Shown here: piece after piece, positions 6,013 to 6,284 of the stretch
Position numbering within the stretch: position 1 is the first letter of the stretch
Layout: each line of letters opens with the position of its first letter
Assembly (NCBI GenBank): GCA_027083715.1
Contig: JALWNR010000178.1
Span: forward strand, 1 to 6,284
Origin: Bacteroidales bacterium
GTDB lineage: Bacteria > Bacteroidota > Bacteroidia > Bacteroidales > NBLH01
Reading direction: 5' to 3'
Length of the DNA: 6,284 nucleotides
The notes under the pieces: generated by a model
Told to the model about the DNA's origin: nothing
What the model saw: only the letters and a program-made list of their open reading frames with translations
The model's database searches: none
Made by a program: the position numbers and the translations under genes

Positions 6013-6284
6013 GGAATTAAATCCCATATTGCATTCGCAGTTGCGCCTTGCTGTAATGTCGTTGCTGGTAAAAAATTCGAACATGGATTTTACTGAAATC
6101 AAAGAAGAAACGGGAGCTACTGCCGGAAATATAAGCGTTCAACTGAAAAAACTGGAAACTGCCGGATATATTGAGATTACAAAATCATTTAAAAATAATT
6201 ATCCGAATACAAAAGTAGCAATTACTGAAAAAGGTTTGGAGGCTTTTGAAGGATATGTAAAAGCTTTAAAAGATTATTTAAAAT
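6005..6284 (+). CDS. Small winged-helix transcriptional regulator (MarR/ArsR-like), 3' end at window edge
   Basis: Starting at the ATG at 6005, 93 codons are open to the window end; the final base is T, which may begin a stop codon, so the protein is nearly or fully complete. A first helix (residues 4-23) precedes a winged helix-turn-helix: FTEIKEETGATAGNISVQLKKLETAGYI (29-56) contains the turn and recognition helix, and IEITKSFKNNYPNTKVAIT (56-74) forms the beta wing. A C-terminal helix (75-93) probably dimerises. This fits the stand-alone winged-helix DNA-binding proteins of about 95-100 residues in the MarR/ArsR range. No metal-binding cysteine cluster is visible. Its first 8 bases overlap the end of the membrane-protein gene, indicating translational coupling. 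It probably regulates its own operon; no ligand can be inferred. Confidence 0.85.
   Translation, partial: MFKELNPILHSQLRLAVMSLLVKNSNMDFTEIKEETGATAGNISVQLKKLETAGYIEITKSFKNNYPNTKVAITEKGLEAFEGYVKALKDYLK

Overview
The window looks like a piece of a Bacteroidota chromosome. The DNA is A+T-rich and start codons lack strong Shine-Dalgarno sequences. Three genes are preceded by the TTG / TAnnTTTG promoter pattern typical of that phylum, and both the FeoA-FeoB fusion and the SpoIIE-type phosphatase have a Bacteroidota style. No close relative can be named from sequence reading alone. There are no rRNA, tRNA, CRISPR or mobile-element signals.

Layout: (1) 1-828 (+) is the C-terminal part of a class III PLP-dependent aminotransferase-fold enzyme, closest by eye to the phosphoethanolamine phospho-lyase/AGXT2-like branch; its 5' end is outside the window. 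(2) 818-2035 (-) is a two-domain signalling protein: a Crp/Fnr-like cyclic-nucleotide-binding fold in front of a SpoIIE/PP2C serine phosphatase. It overlaps the aminotransferase tail-to-tail by 11 bp. (3) 2036-2242 is a divergent control region with one recognisable promoter for each side. (4) 2243-4750 (+) is a fused FeoA-FeoB ferrous iron transporter, followed 62 bp later by (5) 4813-4998 (+), a small FeoB-associated Cys-rich membrane protein. Together these form an Fe(II)-uptake operon. (6) 5084-5311 (-) is a DUF3820-type small protein convergent with the feo operon; a hairpin at its 3' end may terminate feo transcription. (7) 5425-6012 (+) is a six-helix membrane protein of unknown function, and its last 8 bases overlap the start of (8) 6005-6284 (+), a small winged-helix transcriptional regulator cut by the window edge.

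How the genes work together: feoAB and the Cys-rich protein form one iron-import unit. The membrane protein and winged-helix regulator look like a translationally coupled pair, probably self-regulating. The sensor-phosphatase faces feoAB across 207 bp. Whether it has anything to do with iron is open, but it is the least ordinary protein here because its Crp-like sensor controls a phosphatase instead of a DNA-binding domain. I see no convincing sign of a wholly new system; the most unusual non-coding item is a degenerate 8-bp tandem array that includes the feoB stop codon.
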